This document shows positions 46,201 through 56,549 of a DNA stretch of 64,000 nucleotides, piece after piece. The DNA is taken from positions 31,994,432 to 32,058,431 of the forward strand of contig NC_091215.1 of the NCBI RefSeq assembly GCF_040958095.1. The letters run 5' to 3'. The position numbers were made by a program, and so were the translations under genes. Numbering within the stretch: the stretch's first letter is position 1; every line of letters starts with the position of its first letter. This DNA is from Procambarus clarkii. Lineage: Eukaryota; Arthropoda; Malacostraca; Decapoda; Cambaridae. Below the pieces are notes generated by a model. That model was given only the letters and a program-made list of their open reading frames with translations, was not told where the DNA came from and ran no database searches.

Positions 46201-46542
46201 AGAGAGCAGGGTGCGCCTTAATAAAAGCCGCTGCACTAAAGGTTAATGTAGTGCAAGATCTCTGCAGTGTTTCCTTGCTACACAATAAAACCCTTCATAC
46301 AAGAGTCATAATCTCGCCATACTAACGCGATCACAAAGCTGCAGCACTTACAGTGTTAAGGGTGTCGCCGCCTCACACCAAGAGTGAGGACACCGCCGTC
46401 GTGCGCCTCTATAACACTAAGATGGCCCCAGTGTTCTAAGATCATAACACCAGGCTCCTTCTGATGGTACCATGTCCCTTAGCAGGAGATCTTCCCCTTA
46501 GTGTGATGTTTGTCAAGTTAGCACCACTGTGTTCTGCCTCAC

Positions 46543-47393
46543 AGGACCACATCGTCACAAGACCACATCGTCACAGGACCACATCGTCACAGGACCACAT
46601 CGTCACAGGACCACATCGTCACAGGACCACATCGTCACAGGACCACATCGTCACAGGACCACATCGTCACAGGACCACAAAGTCAGAGGACCACAAAGTC
46701 AGAGGACCACATCGTCACAGGACCACATCGTCACAGGACCACAAAGTCAGAGGACCACATCGTCACAGGACCACATCGTCACAGGACCACAAAGTCAGAG
46801 GACCACATCGTCACAGGACCACATCGTCACAGGACCACATCGTCACAGGACCACATCGTCACAGGACCACATCGTCGCAGGACCACATCGTCACAGGACC
46901 ACACAGTCACAAGACCACATCGTCGCAGGACCACATCGTCACAGGACCACATCGTCACAGAAGCACATCGTCACAGGACCACATCGTCACAGAACCACAT
47001 CGTCACAGGACCACATCGTCACAGAACCACATCGTCACAGGACCACATCGTCACAGGACATCGTCACAGGACATCGTCACAGGACATCGTCACAGGACCA
47101 CATCGTCACAGGACCACATCGTCACAGGACCACATCGTCACAGAAGCACATCGTCACAGGACCACATCGTCACAGAACCACATCGTCACAGGACCACATC
47201 GTCACAGGACATCGTCACAGGACATCGTCACAGGACCACATCGTCACAGAACCACATCGTCACAGGACATCGTCACAGGACCACATCGTCACAGGACATC
47301 GTCACAGGACATCGTCACAGGACATCGTCACAGGACATCGTCACAGGACCACATCGTCACAGGACATCGTCACAGGACCACATCGTCGCAGTG
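46543..47393. repeat. 16-bp minisatellite with 13-bp variant, ~53 units
   Basis: Units GGACCACATCGTCACA and the shortened GGACATCGTCACA; an AAAGTCAGA variant is clustered at 46675-46800. Confidence 0.95.
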
Positions 47394-47899
47394 TAATCCA
47401 CAATCCAAGCCAGAAAAGTTATTGTGAGGGGAGAGCGGTAAGCTGCAGTATTATATATAACACTTGGGGTGGGCATGAGGGCGGCGGCAGGGACGGCCAG
47501 GAAACATCCAGAGCATCAACGTACTACAAGAAACCACACGAACATTTTTCGCCGTTAAAAACCCCCCACAAAACTGCTGAAATAAATTAGGATAGCAGAG
47601 GCTTATAACTCGAATGGGTATAATTAATTACTGATAAACATGTCAGGACTGTGTGAATAATCCATTAACGGTAATGAAGGAGATACTCGGGTTGGGTGGA
47701 TTAATTGCAGTTAAAAACGGGTAAAATAATCACACTGGTGGACGTCTTTATCATGAGCCTAATGAGGTGAAGTGAGGCCAGCCACCCTTAGGGCTGGAAG
47801 CACCCAACTTTGCAGGGTGAATGGGATGGAGTACGGTACGGACACAGGCTGATGGTGTCGGTCTTATTGGTCCTATTAACAAGGGTTTGGGTCAAATAA

Positions 47900-48172
47900 T
47901 GCCCCCCTCCCCACTCCCACACACAACTGGTGAAATGTGGCTTGCCGATTCCCTAGATTCCAATCTTGTGTTGATGATATCCTCAAAATGCATCCGGAGT
48001 CTGCCAGTGCAGACTGCCTATCACATGCCTCTGTATAACTAACCATCCTGTGTGATGGGGATTTTTTTAGCATCACCTAGTTAGCTTTTATGACACACTG
48101 TACTCCACTTCATATAGTCTAGGGGAGCTGCACTAATGCAGATGTACCTCGTGTATTAATAAAAAAAAAACG
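47900..48172 (+). mobile_element. I-like LINE 3' end fragment
   Basis: TATAACTAACCATCCTGTGT, ATGGGGATTTTTTTAGCATC, then an A run. Homologous to the UTR at 11514-11815 and 22385-22985. Confidence 0.65.
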
Positions 48173-49144
48173 AATTCAGTAATGCATTTTCTGAGACAGA
48201 GAAATAGGGAGAAGGGGAGATAGAGGAAGGAGAGTGATGATTGTGGAGAGAGGAAAGAGAGAGGGGAAATTTCCCCTTTATCATCATAAAGGGGAAATGG
48301 AAGGAGAGAGGGGGAGATAGGTGGAAAGGAAAGATGCGGTGGAGAGAGGGGAAGACGTGAGAGAAAGGAGGGGAGGGGAGGAGGAAATGAGAGCAGAGGG
48401 TAAAAATGTGTGAGAGGGGAGACTCAGAGAGAGGGAAAGAGAGGGGGGGGAGAGTAGAAGGATGGAGAAAGGGTAGAGGTATGGAGAGATGGAGAATGGG
48501 AGAGGGAAGGAGCGGGGGATCTTGGGGATAAAGATGCAGAGAGGGGAGATGGGGAGAGACAGGTGAGAGATTGGGAGGGAGAGGAGTGGGAAAGGGTGGG
48601 ACACCCGGGAAGAGCCGGAAATCCCCCCAGTAATAGAATAATATGAAGAGTGAGAAAGCAAGTCAGGGGAGGAGGTGAAGGGAAGAGAGGGGAGGAGGTG
48701 CAGGGGGAAAGAGAGGGGAGGGGGGTGCAGAGGAGAGAGGGTTGGGACAGAGAAGAAGTTAAGACAATAAGGATAATAAGAGGAAGATAATAAGAAGCAA
48801 GAGAGAGAGAGAGAGACTGAGAAGGGCATAAGAAAGACATGGACAGTTGAGAGCGAAAGACAGAATATACTGGCGTCTCCACCGAGGGCATCTTGACGCC
48901 AGAGTGGAAAAAATCTGGGTTGACATAGGGTTGAGGATCGAGGCAGCTGCTGCAGTGGGGAAGAGTAGAGGGGAAAGTGTGCGGGGAAGACGGGAAGGTG
49001 AGGGGGGGGGGGCAAGAAGGACGGGGAGGAAGAGGGGGAGGGAAGAGACCAAGATAACTGCAATGAGAAAAGGTTTGGATGCTGAGTCCCAAAAGACAGT
49101 CTGAGGGTTAAGAAAGCCGGGGCGTGCAGCGGAAGGAGAGGTTA

Positions 49145-49149
<5 letters not shown>
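48173..49149. other. Purine-rich ~900-bp tract
   Basis: One strand is mostly G and A from 48180 to 49080, with a short inverted repeat TTCCCCTTTA / TAAAGGGGAA at 48270-48297. Long frames on the minus strand are serine/proline-rich artefacts. Confidence 0.6.

Positions 49150-49238
<89 letters not shown>
49150..49238. repeat. (TA)n tract
   Basis: Pure TA repeat. Confidence 0.95.
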
Positions 49239-49240
<2 letters not shown>

Positions 49241-49355
49241 ACTTGGTATTTTAACTGACAAATTAACTGATAATTCATAAAATATATTAAAATATCCTAG
49301 TGATTTTCTTTTATTCTTTATGTATGACGTCTTTTGGGACACCCTGTACACACAT
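49239..49355. mobile_element. Possible mariner-type end fragment
   Basis: TTTTGGGACACCCTGTA resembles the terminal inverted repeat of some Tc1/mariner elements (ACAGGGTGTCCCAAAA). No matching second end was found, so this is tentative. Confidence 0.25.
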
Positions 49356-49370
49356 ATATTGCTGACTACA

Positions 49371-49450
49371 GTAAACGTGGAGAATAACATTTCATTCACT
49401 TGAACCTTTGGAACCTCGATCCACAGACTACCAGAGCGATGGCCCGTAGC
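49371..49450 (-). mobile_element. SINE-like fragment sharing AAACGTGGAG block
   Basis: Second copy of the repeat at 43247-43330, with CATTTCATTCACTTGAACC and a reversed tRNA-like stretch. Confidence 0.45.
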
Positions 49451-49471
49451 CTCAACCCTCTCGTTGTCTTA

Positions 49472-49505
49472 GGCATGGGTATGACTACCAGTCATACCCA
49501 TGCCT
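49472..49505. repeat. 16-bp-arm perfect palindrome
   Basis: AGGCATGGGTATGACT, a 2-3-bp centre, then AGTCATACCCATGCCT. It lies inside the SINE-like repeat. Confidence 0.9.
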
Positions 49506-49615
49506 CGTGGCCCACACGTGTGGTTGTTGACGTTCCTCAGATGTTGGGGGGAAATTATTGTGTGGCATGTGATCCCTCTCGTACACAGGTGCACGCAATC
49601 AAGCATATGCGGGCG

Positions 49616-49712
49616 TCCTCCCACGCCACACACACACCCTCCCACGCCACACACACGCCCTCCCACGCCACACACAGAAACCCACACACACCCACAAACA
49701 TACACACACACA
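49616..49712. repeat. CA-rich minisatellite
   Basis: Repeats of CTCCCACGCCACACACACAC followed by CA-rich degenerate sequence. Confidence 0.85.
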
Positions 49713-50098
49713 GTAGCTAGGAGGCAGGCATCTAAAAATTCGATAATTCGTACAGATGGTGGCAGACGATAATTTGTTTGGGAAAATGAATAGAAGACTT
49801 GTTTTGTCCCCCGAGATAGTGATTACTTAAGTGATGATGATGGTGGCGGTGATGATGGTGATGGACAACTCGAGGAAAAAACTCAATTGAAAAAATAAAC
49901 TGCTCCCTTACAATGAAATTCCTGTTCCGTGAATGAGGAAACAAAGTTTATAAATTTTAATGAAATGAACTGAAAACTTGGTAAAGAAAACTAATTTTGA
50001 AACCCAAATTTTGGAGCTCGAATTGCGGAGGAACTTTAACTGCGAGTCGTAATTAACTTTAGTATACCGTATACCTTTAGTATAACTTTAGTATATAA

Positions 50099-50346
50099 GG
50101 CGCCTGACAGCTGAGTGGACAGCGCTTCGGATTCGTGGTTCTGGCGTTCCGGGTTCGATCCCCGGTGGAGGCGGAGAAAAATGGGCAAAAAGTTTCTTTC
50201 CCCCTTATGCTCCTGTTACCTAGCAGGGAGTTAGACAGCTGCTTCAGGCTGCTTCCTGGGGGTGTGTATAAAAAAGGAGGCCTGGTCGAGGACCGGGCCA
50301 CGGGAACGCTAAGCCCCGAAATGATCTCAAGATAACCTCAAGATAA
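50099..50346 (+). mobile_element. tRNA-derived SINE, family 1 variant
   Basis: A different tRNA-like head (GCTGAGTGGACAGCGCTTCG and GGGTTCGATCCCCGG) is joined to the family 1 body, ending ATGATCTCAAGATAACCTC. A short stretch of the body is missing or rearranged. Confidence 0.9.
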
Positions 50347-51204
50347 CCGACAAGAGATGTTGATCCTTCTGTCAAGTCACAAATCTCGGTGACAAATTAT
50401 ATATATTTGTTTGAATTTTGAAAGCTAAAAATATGGTTGAGCTCAATGACGTTACGACTGAATGAGTGTACCTGTCTGGAGATCTATCTGCTTGCCTGCT
50501 TGTCTATCTGACAATCTATCAACTGGTATGTATCTGCTGGCCTATATATCTGCGTGCACAATATTCACCCACGGTTCCTGCATGTTTTCAATTTAATCTT
50601 AAATATGGTTTTGATGAACATGAATGATATTAACACTCTAATTCTAATTATGTATCTCTTTGCTTTATGTAATATAGCAAAATTCAGAGGGGGTCGCTTC
50701 TGTGTTTTCCTTTGATAGTTCTTAAGAATATGGAGAAGTTGGTAGTCAAGAAGTCACACCTACCTTCTCAACAGACCGTGGTCGTCCGAGGTACATAGAA
50801 AGTAGAGGTTCTTACCTGAAAAGAAAGTACATTATGAACATATGGTTCCAGAGTTGATTTTTGTTTTTATTCAAAGAAACTACATACACTCTAATCAGAA
50901 ACGATCTAAAATGAATATAATTGTATTTTTTTAGTTTTTCATGGTAGCAAAATAATGACTTAGACGAGCCAATCCGTAGAGCCACAGTGAGGGTTGGACG
51001 CTGAGGGTTCCAGCCACACGCGCTCATCATGGCTCCGACGGCTGTGCTCACCATGCATCACGATAGTGTCATTACTCTGTAATTACTTACACCAACGTTG
51101 GTACAAAAGTACAAATACACAGTAGCGCAGAATATAATGTTAAGAAACAATGTAAAATATGTTTGAGATGAGCAGCTGAGGAGCCTTGCCTCCTGCGCCC
51201 CCCC
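50347..51204. other. No gene recognised
   Basis: AT-rich DNA; CTGTCTATCTG-like motifs near 50480 only. Confidence 0.4.
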
Positions 51205-51293
51205 CCCCGTCCCTTCCCTAATCCTTATCCTGATTTCTATTAAGTGCTATATAGTCTAATGGCTTGGCGCTTTCCCTCTGATAGTTCCCTGCA
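51205..51293 (+). mobile_element. SINE family 2 tail fragment
   Basis: CCCTAATCCTTATCCTGATT and TAATGGCTTGGCGCTTTCCC match the 3' part of the copy at 24165. Confidence 0.7.
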
Positions 51294-51469
51294 TTTCGCC
51301 TCCTGCTGTGCCAGCACTCTCAACCAGTCACACAACTGCTAGTATTCATTCACTGATAAATCTAATTCCCAGGGAAGTCTTTCACAGAGAACAATGATAA
51401 ATACAGTGTAAATGTGGATGGTTCTTGCCATCCGTAAGTAACCAAGAGGAGGGAGTCCGTCGGTGGAGG

Positions 51470-51535
51470 TCTCTTATGGGTCAATAAGTTGGAGAAGCGG
51501 GGCCCAGAAGCTGAAGCTCGGTCTTGCGAACTCTG
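51470..51535 (+). mobile_element. LINE 3' UTR scrap
   Basis: AGCGGGGCCCAGAAGCTGAA followed by GCTCGGTCTTGCG matches the 3' UTR of the CR1/Jockey-like family. Confidence 0.5.
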
Positions 51536-52127
51536 ATAGTAAAGTACCCTCACGTGGAAAACAAAAAAATACACCAAACAGGTCCGAGCAAAACTCTCGC
51601 TCGAACTATCGAGGAAACGAATTGGGAGGAAGAGAAATCAAGATACAGCATAGGGAAAGCACGAGGAGAAGGAATAAATGGGAAGGATTGGAGAGTGAAG
51701 GAATGACTGGAGAGGGAGAAGGGGGGGAGGGAAGGGAAAGGTCACTAACGAGCAAGAAAGCGTCGCCGCCGACCAGATAATGCAGACATCCACGTCAGGA
51801 AGTTAGAGCCGGGCCGCCGGGGACCCGGGTGGACCTGCACCTCGGGGTATCGACTACGTGTCGGGACGCCCCACCCGTCAAGCAGATGGACGACCCCCTC
51901 AGCGAGTATGGACATCGTAAGAGCGCTCCGGTATGGACGTTGGCAGTGGGTAGGGGACGACGCAGAGACCAGTGAGGAATGAGGAGCGAAGGAGGATGGA
52001 GAGAGGGTGAGGTACGAACACAGGGAGAGATGAATTATGAGGGGCCAGTGAGAGGGTCGGGGAAGGTAAAACTCTAGCAAGGGTGAGGCGCTATTGATAG
52101 CCAAGGAAGGGTTGGGGTAAGGTAAGA
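51536..52127. other. No gene recognised
   Basis: 51745-51960 is GC-rich and open on the minus strand, in frame with the downstream minisatellite, but I recognise no domain. Confidence 0.3.
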
Positions 52128-52920
52128 GGGGTGAGTGGAGGGGTGAGGACTGTGTGGAGAGGGTGAGGACTGTGTGGGGAGGGTGAGGACTGTGTGGGGA
52201 GGGTGAGGACTGTGTGGGGAGGGTGAGGACTGTGTGGGGAGGGTGAGGACTGTGTGGGGAGGGTGAGGACTGTGTGGGGAGGGTGAGGACTGTGTGGAGA
52301 GGGGTGAGGACTGTGTGGGGAGGGTGAGGACTGTGTGGGGAGGGTGAGGACTGTGTGGGGAGGGTGAGGACTGTGTGGGGAGGGTGAGGACTGTGTGGGG
52401 AGGGTGAGGACTGTGTGGGGAGGGTGAGGACTGTGTGGGGAGGGTGAGGACTGTGTGGGGAGGGTGAGGACTGTGTGGGGAGGGTGAGGACTGTGTGGGG
52501 AGGGGTGAGGACTGTGTGGGGAGGGGTGAGGACTGTGTGGGGAGGGGTAAGGACTGTGTGGGGAGGGTGAGGACTGTGTGGGGAGGGTGAGGACTGTGTG
52601 GGGAGGGTGAGGACTGTGTGGGGAGGGGTGAGGACTGTGTGGGGAGGGGTAAGGACTGTGTGGGGAGGGTGAGGACTGTGTGGGGAGGGTGAGGACTGTG
52701 TGGGGAGGGTGAGGACTGTGTGGGGAGGGTGAGGACTGTGTGGGGAGGGTGAGGACTGTGTGGGGAGGGTGAGGACTGTGTGGGGAGGGGTGAGGACTGT
52801 GTGGGGAGGGGTAAGGACTGTGTGGGGAGGGTGAGGACTGTGTGGGGAGGGTGAGGACTGTGTGGGGAGGGGTGAGGACTGTGTGGGGAGGGGTAAGGAC
52901 TGTGTGGGGAGGGTGAGGAC
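52128..52920. repeat. 20-bp minisatellite, ~39 units
   Basis: Unit GGGAGGGTGAGGACTGTGTG, with a 21-bp GGGGTGAGG or GGGGTAAGG variant. The 21-bp variants recur in pairs around 52500, 52630, 52790 and 52870, indicating higher-order duplication. Confidence 0.95.
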
Positions 52921-53009
52921 ATTCTGGGTAAAATGTGTTCCTCTTATGTTTTGGTGTCTTAATAAACACACCGACGAGAATGGTCTTGTTAGATATGATG
53001 TGTGTAGTC

Positions 53010-53056
53010 TACGACCGGTTTATTGTGCACCCCATACTCATTCTGGGAGCGGTGGC
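53010..53056 (+). repeat. Copy of the CACCCCATACTCATCC module
   Basis: GGTTTATTGTGCACCCCATA followed by CTCATTCTGGGAGCGGTGG. Confidence 0.8.
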
Positions 53057-53057
53057 A

Positions 53058-53640
53058 TAGTGCACACCAAAGGGTGCCAGCTGTGTCACCATCTGTAGCC
53101 AGGACGTGCACGAGCTGTGTCACCATCTGTAGCCAGGACGTGCACGAGCTGTGTCACCATCTGTAGCCAGGACGTGCACCAGCTGTGTCATCATCTGTAG
53201 CCAGGACGTACACCATCTGTGTCACCATCTGTAGCCAGGACGTGCACCAGCTGTGTCATCATCTGTAGCCAGGACGTGCACGAGCTGTGTCACCATCTGT
53301 AGCCAGGACGTGCACGAGCTGTGTCACCATCTGTAGCCAGGACGTGCACCAGCTGTGTCATCATCTGTAGCCAGGACGTGCACGAGCTGTGTCACCATCT
53401 GTAGCCAGGACGTGCACGAGCTGTGTCACCATCTGTAGCCAGGACGTGCACCAGCTGTGTCATCATCTGTAGCCAGGACGTACACCATCTGTGTCACCAC
53501 CTGTAGCCAGGACGTGCACGAGCTGTGTCACCATCTGTAGCCAGGACGTGCACCAGCTGTGTCATCATCTGTAGCCAGGACGTACACCATCTGTGTCACC
53601 ACCTGTAGCCAGGACGTGAACCAACTGTGTCACCATCTGT
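53058..53640. repeat. 34-bp minisatellite, ~17 units
   Basis: The unit contains CTGTGTCACCATCTGTAGCC and AGGACGTGCACGAG, with CACCAG and TACACCAT variants that alternate. Confidence 0.95.
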
Positions 53641-53689
53641 CAGCATACTGTTTTAGGTCTCCTGCTCAATACAAAGGCTTTGTTTGACA

Positions 53690-54270
53690 AATTTCATGGT
53701 GATAAACAATGGATCTTCTAGTTCCTATTTGAACTATTATACTTTCTTGAAATTCATCTAGTAGGTCTAGTGACACTTCTATTTACTAGCTCAAGATAAC
53801 GTTCCACATTGTCTTCATGTATTGCGAGCCTAGCAAGGGTGTCAACATTATGGTGCTCCTGGAGTCCAGTGTGAGGGAGGAACCACAACAGTTTGACGCT
53901 GACAACATTATTAATTATTAATTAATTAATTAATTCTGTGTGACTTCAGTGGCAAGAATGTTCAAATTTCATTATAAGTTATTTAACCTTAGTGATGAGG
54001 AAAGGGAATATGAAATAATTAAGCTGTCTAGTGCAGTATTTACAATAATTTTGAGTGTCACAATGACAGCCAACAGTTCAACTGGCAAGGTGGATGCCCA
54101 ATTACTGACCCTTACAGTCATTTCAGTTGTGCTGGCGTCATCTTGGTGAACAATGGCCGCCTTCCCAGCCCTCTCTGTAGCTAAATTGAGTGATTCATCA
54201 GTGTACTGTATACGGTCTGAGTGATGCTACTTCCAGTTTGTAGATTGAATATGATGGACATGCGGACATC
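53690..54270 (-). mobile_element. LINE RNase H domain fragment
   Basis: The minus strand encodes NWASTLPVELLAVIVTLKI and then LWFLPHTGLQEHHNVDTLAR in the order of an RNase H domain (AELxAIxxAL, IPSHVGxxGNExxDxLA). It is decayed, with stops. Family close to the I group. Confidence 0.6.
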
Positions 54271-54283
54271 CTGGTTATACGTG

Positions 54284-54389
54284 TAATTACTTTATATTTA
54301 CTATTTGTGCCTGCAGGATCGAGCTGCTAGCTCTTGGACTCCCCCTTTCTAATAGATGGTTGTCTAATGTATTGACTCCCGACATATTT

Positions 54390-54392
<3 letters not shown>
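54284..54392 (-). mobile_element. LINE 3' end fragment
   Basis: TTTGTGCCTGCAGGATCGAG, GCTCTTGGACTCCCCC and TCTAATGTATTGACTC are the reversed 3' UTR of the CR1/Jockey-like family. It ends at a CT tract. Confidence 0.55.
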
Positions 54393-54746
<354 letters not shown>

Positions 54747-54796
54747 ATATACAAATATACAGTAGATAGAGAAAGTAGGTCGACAGTCTGTATATA

Positions 54797-54875
54797 AGAC
54801 AGCTTACGGGTTAGAAAGCCAGGGTCCAAAAGCAAGCAGCTCAATCCTGCAGGTACAAATAGGTGAATATAAATA
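54797..54875 (+). mobile_element. LINE 3' end fragment
   Basis: AGCCAGGGTCCAAAAGCAAG, GCTCAATCCTGCAGGTAC and two copies of AAATAGGTGAATA precede an alternating ACGTGCGCACGTGTGCG stretch. Confidence 0.55.
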
Positions 54876-55599
54876 GGTGAATACACGTGCGCACGTGTGC
54901 GTGTACACACACGCACACTCAGACAACTAACCCCTAAGAAGCCGAGAGTATAACAATGAAAGGGACTTTTCCGGTGGAAATCACATCTGCAAAACTGATG
55001 AGAAAGAGTTCACAATCCATAGTGAAGGAAGTACCCATGAAAGCAGTCACTTCCCAGGGAGCAGCGAGGTGCACTAGTCAGCTGCTGGAGAGCACAGGCA
55101 ACCACACATAATATCAATTACAATTAATTCGCTTTTCTGAAAGCTCAAAACAACATTTACATTCAAATTACATCATTCGTGCTATTAATTTAATATTGAA
55201 ATATTGTGCAATCTTTTATGCCCTCAACATGACTGATGCCTTATAACATTATATATTTATATAACGAAACAATTCATTGCGTATTGACTTTAATCAGAAA
55301 ATTAATAATCGTATGCTAATTTCATTATCGTCAAAACTTGGGAAAAATTGTGCAGATGAGAAAGGTTGAAAAACAGGATAATTATTATTCTCAGTCTCAG
55401 ATATTTACATAATTAACTATCTCTTCCAGCCAACAGCGACTGATTCCAGTTTGCGTTTATCTCGAACGGGAAATATTGAACATGGAGATGAGCCCCTTAC
55501 TAGTATCACTGAGCCCGTATTTAGAGTCATCTCCAATAATCTCTACTACATTACGAGTTACAATTTGCAGAGCACTTACGTGTTCTCTTACGAGATCTG
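54876..55599. other. No gene recognised
   Basis: AT-rich DNA without visible repeats. Confidence 0.4.
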
Positions 55600-55860
55600 C
55601 ATCTCTTACGTTGATGAACCCAACCATTTGGACTATTTGATACAGCGACGGCGTCGTTTCTTGCAGGTTGGCGCTCAATCCCCGATGGTGCCACTCAGTG
55701 TGCACAATAGCCAAGTGTTACGTTGAACTAACGTTAATCTTGGATATTGTGCCCTCTGGGATGTGGTTGTGCCCTGTTCCTACCCTCCGTCCTATCCCAG
55801 CTCCTCGTCCTCCAATCCCTTCCTAGTGCTATATAATCATATTGGCTTAGTGTTCTCCTT
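55600..55860 (+). mobile_element. SINE family 2, diverged
   Basis: ACAGCGACGGCGTCGTTTCT and GCGCTCAATCCCCGATGG form the head; CCTAGTGCTATATAATCAT and TTGGCTTAGTG form the tail. Contains a foreign-looking stretch between 55690 and 55780. Confidence 0.6.
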
Positions 55861-55945
55861 AAAGCCCCGCTCCTGTGCCAGGTAAGTCCACTACGGGCTC
55901 ACCATAGCCCGTGCTACTTGGAACTTTTTGTTCCCAATAGCTGGA
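55858..55945 (+). repeat. Short dispersed hairpin repeat
   Basis: CCCCGCTCCTGTGCCAGGTA, ACGGGCTCACCATAGCCCGT and GCTACTTGGAACTTTTTGTT. Near-identical copy at 63828. Confidence 0.8.
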
Positions 55946-56175
55946 TCTCTAACAACAGTGTTCTCCTCTCATAATTGCCTTGTCTCTCACCGATGATGGC
56001 GGCTCAATCTGTGTTTGCTAAAACAGTTTGCGTGCTACCAAGCACTACAAAATAATCCTTAACCCAAGGTTATTCCGGTTATGGACGACCTCGTAGCGCT
56101 TCAGAGCTCGTAAACTGTTAACATTCGGATAAAACATACGGACTAAGCCGCTATGATCTAAGGGACGGGCAAGGA

Positions 56176-56265
56176 ATGGTGCCCAACCACTTGGACGGTT
56201 GGGGATTGAACCCCGACCTGCATGAAGCAAGACCGTCGCTCTACCGTCCAGGCCAGGACACAATG
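56176..56265 (-). mobile_element. SINE family 2 head fragment
   Basis: Reverse of the family 2 tRNA-like head: CAACCACTTGGACGGTTGGG and GAAGCAAGACCGTCGCTCTA. Confidence 0.75.
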
Positions 56266-56549
56266 GATGCAACTTATGTTTACTCCCAACCAAACTCCTC
56301 CATATGTATAACTTTCGTTTGAAACTATCCAGGGTTATTATGGTATTGTGTTCTATAATTCAACAATTCTATTTCGAAGGCAATATTTACCCAGACACTT
56401 CCGAATCAAAATTTGCAAAATTTTGATTCATTGTTTTATATTTTATTTTGAGTTAATATATTTACTATATTAATATCCACTTATTGTATATTTTCATCCA
56501 TGTGTATACTTCAAACAAGATATACGGCTTTAACAAACTGAAAACAACA

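Noticed and set aside
46464-47590. Histidine/serine-rich frames of 310 and 353 codons
   Set aside because: Translation of the 16-bp array in two phases; no start context or domain.
52128-52920. Possible CRISPR array
   Set aside because: Units are contiguous 20-21-bp repeats without unique spacers, in a eukaryotic context. The same holds for the other minisatellites.
51745-52971. 408-codon proline/histidine-rich frame
   Set aside because: Most of it is the 20-bp minisatellite. The C-terminal part has no recognisable domain.
53940-54149. 69-codon plus-strand frame as a small host gene
   Set aside because: The opposite strand shows RNase H motifs of a LINE, so this frame is its shadow.
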